In this document: in pieces, positions 29,106 through 30,421 of the stretch | Position numbering within the stretch: the stretch's first letter is position 1 | How the letters are laid out: every line of letters begins with the position of its first letter | From: Mesaphorura yosii | Taxonomy: Eukaryota; Arthropoda; Collembola; Poduromorpha; Tullbergiidae | Reading direction: 5' to 3' | NCBI GenBank assembly: GCA_009869945.1 | Contig: WIXG01000634.1 | Span: 1-30,421, forward strand | DNA: 30,421 nt | Program-made: the position numbers and the translations under genes | Notes under the pieces: generated by a model | Seen by the model: the letters and a program-made list of their open reading frames with translations, nothing else | What the model was told of the DNA's origin: nothing | Databases searched by the model: none

Positions 29106-29517
29106 CTAAAATATTATTCGTAGGCGTTTGGCCGCTCGCACCAACAACTGTTTACGCACGACTTCAGCAATTAAAATAGTCAGAAAAAATACAAGCCCAC
29201 CCAGGAGAGAATAGATTGCAAGCGAGACTTCTTGAACGTTGATTCCAACGAGTGTCGACTGGCTATTCATTTGACCTTTTGATAAGGAAAAACAAGATGG
29301 CTTGGCTTCCTCCACTTTCTGTCCATCTCCTTCAGTTGATGGCGCACGAGCCCGACCTGGACCATGTACAGCCTCCTGTGACAGTGTCATAACGAATCAT
29401 AACAGGCGTATTAACGCACGCAAAATTGAAACGATCGCGGAGCTCGAACTTCGGATCCACAAACGCTGTTCCCCAACGTTTCTCGTCAGGATTGAGCATC
29501 TGCTTCATTTTGCACAT
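29106..29517 (-). CDS. unrecognised single-pass membrane protein, tentative C-terminal exons
   Basis: The better-supported part is 29106-29375, whose frame ends with a transmembrane helix (SLAIYSLLGGLVFFLTILIA) followed by a basic cytoplasmic tail (VVRKQLLVRAAKRLRIIF) and a stop at 29106. Upstream, 29416-29517 reads MCKMKQMLNPDEKRWGTAFV onward to FNFAC and joins in phase across a 40-bp GT-AG intron, the shortest proposed in this window. The extracellular part is short and unrecognised. The model is weak: the plus strand is also open across this stretch (29302-29700), and the true 5' exons may lie beyond 29520 or be lost. Confidence 0.33.
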
Positions 29518-29700
29518 GTCGACCCAGCAAAAGCGGCTGAATACGGAAGAAACCAATTTTGGGAGCTTACAAAGCCGAATCTGTTGGACCGCGCTATTTC
29601 CGCAATTCCTTCTCTTTCGCTTGCAAATGACTTGAGACGCCTCCCAGAGCACTCATGGCGGTGTCTGGGCTCCGGCGGTCCTAAACAATGGCCACAATGA

Positions 29701-30421
29701 GTTCAGGTCGTCCCCCACTTCCAAAGTTTCCTTTCTACCTTGTTGGGGTGAAAGTAGAAATGGAGGAGATGATCTCTTGAGACGCAGACATTGAACGGCA
29801 ATACTTTGATGAACAGGTCGACGTCTGATTCACAAAAATGTCTCTGGAATCTAGGAAAGATGAGCGGGAAATTCAAAACGAAGGCCTCTCAAACGATTCA
29901 TTATGCCCAGTGTTATCCTAATCTCACCTTTACAGGCGAGTTACGTAAAGGAAGCCAAAGTCTTTTGTGCTCCACATGCCGGTGCTGTCCAAGGTCAAGT
30001 CTGCTCTTTCCTCTCGTATCATTTGCGCCATCCCACCGTACTAAAGACTTCCATCAGCGGACACGCCAGGTGCGTAAACCCAAGTACTCACGTTCTGGAA
30101 CTGAAGCCTATCCCAAAAATAGAATGAAATTCGTAGTGAGCTATTCTCTTGAGTTTCTTCAGAAATTTTTTGAAAGTACACTCGAGGTAGTAGAAATGTA
30201 AAAATTTGATATGGTGGACGTAGACCCCATGTTATATGACTAACTCCAGTGGTTAGACTCGATGGGGTGCCTCCGCCATTGGCTGGAGGAGGGGGTAAGG
30301 TAAGTTTTTTTGAAATTTTGGGCCGTTTTGACCGGGATTTATCTCGGAACTGCTTTGGCCTATAAAGCTGAGTTTTTGCAGGCCGATAGTATGGGTAAAT
30401 TGGGTCTAACGAATTCAACCA
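29701..30421. other. right-edge spacer, no supported gene
   Basis: Overlapping short frames on both strands have no recognisable features. The last 200 bp (about 30220-30421) has a distinct composition, with a CCTCC/GGAGG inverted pair around CCGCCATTGGCTGG at about 30271-30290, and resembles the end of a dispersed repeat cut by the window edge. I cannot name the repeat family. Confidence 0.35.

Noticed and set aside
1..30421. CRISPR arrays, operons or prophage features
   Set aside because: The window is spliced eukaryotic DNA, and no repeat-spacer pattern or bacterial gene organisation is present.

Overview
This is a nuclear, intron-bearing eukaryotic window. Introns are very short (mostly 48-100 bp) with GT-AG borders, exons are GC-rich, spacers are AT-rich (recurrent AATTAATTAATT runs), and 3' ends carry AATAAA. 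The gene set (C15orf61, TBC1D10, SLX9/FAM207, LEMD3/MAN1 and MOXD1 homologues, a GMC oxidoreductase, a candidate gustatory-like receptor, knottin- and defensin-like secreted peptides) points to a metazoan, most likely an arthropod with a compact genome such as a springtail or small crustacean. The species cannot be fixed from sequence alone.

Layout. 1-1266: one end of a pogo/Tigger DNA transposon, minus strand, frame intact as far as seen. 1267-4090: gene-poor, with a two-exon AbfB-domain gene (2645-3215, minus). 4094-6080: F-box/LRR protein. 6181-8206 (minus): MOXD1-like copper monooxygenase, 3' end against 3' end with the F-box gene. 8490-9454: relics of a C2H2 zinc-finger gene and a Tc1 transposase. 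9779-9994 (minus): a knottin-type secreted peptide. 10476-10720: a MYND-like remnant. 11540-12169: C15orf61 homologue. 12325-12928 (minus): a small three-exon gene in which two frames are open through the same exons. 13290-14856 (minus): a multi-pass, gustatory-receptor-like protein. 15187-15753: a MULE transposase relic. 16265-17342: two small secreted-protein genes, one defensin-like. 17854-19241 (minus) and 19511-20324 (plus): divergent TBC1D10 and SLX9 homologues. 21001-23332: a secreted double-knottin gene followed by a receptor tyrosine kinase with a knottin-like ectodomain. 23914-26575: LEMD3/MAN1. 27146-28963: an intronless GMC oxidoreductase. 28964-30421: mostly unassigned.

The standout is 21001-23332. 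A predicted single-pass tyrosine kinase has an ectodomain of two cysteine-knot-like modules. Directly upstream is a secreted peptide whose first module has exactly the same cysteine spacing (C-x6-C-x8-CC-x3-C-x10-C) and the same phase-0 intron immediately before the first cysteine. This looks like a local duplication that linked a secreted knottin to a receptor, perhaps as ligand, decoy or alternative transcript.

The conserved housekeeping genes (Rab GAP, ribosome biogenesis factor, inner nuclear membrane protein) are interleaved with small secreted peptides and transposon relics. I see no metabolic operon or shared pathway across the window. All gene models here were spliced by eye, and 5' ends are the least certain parts.
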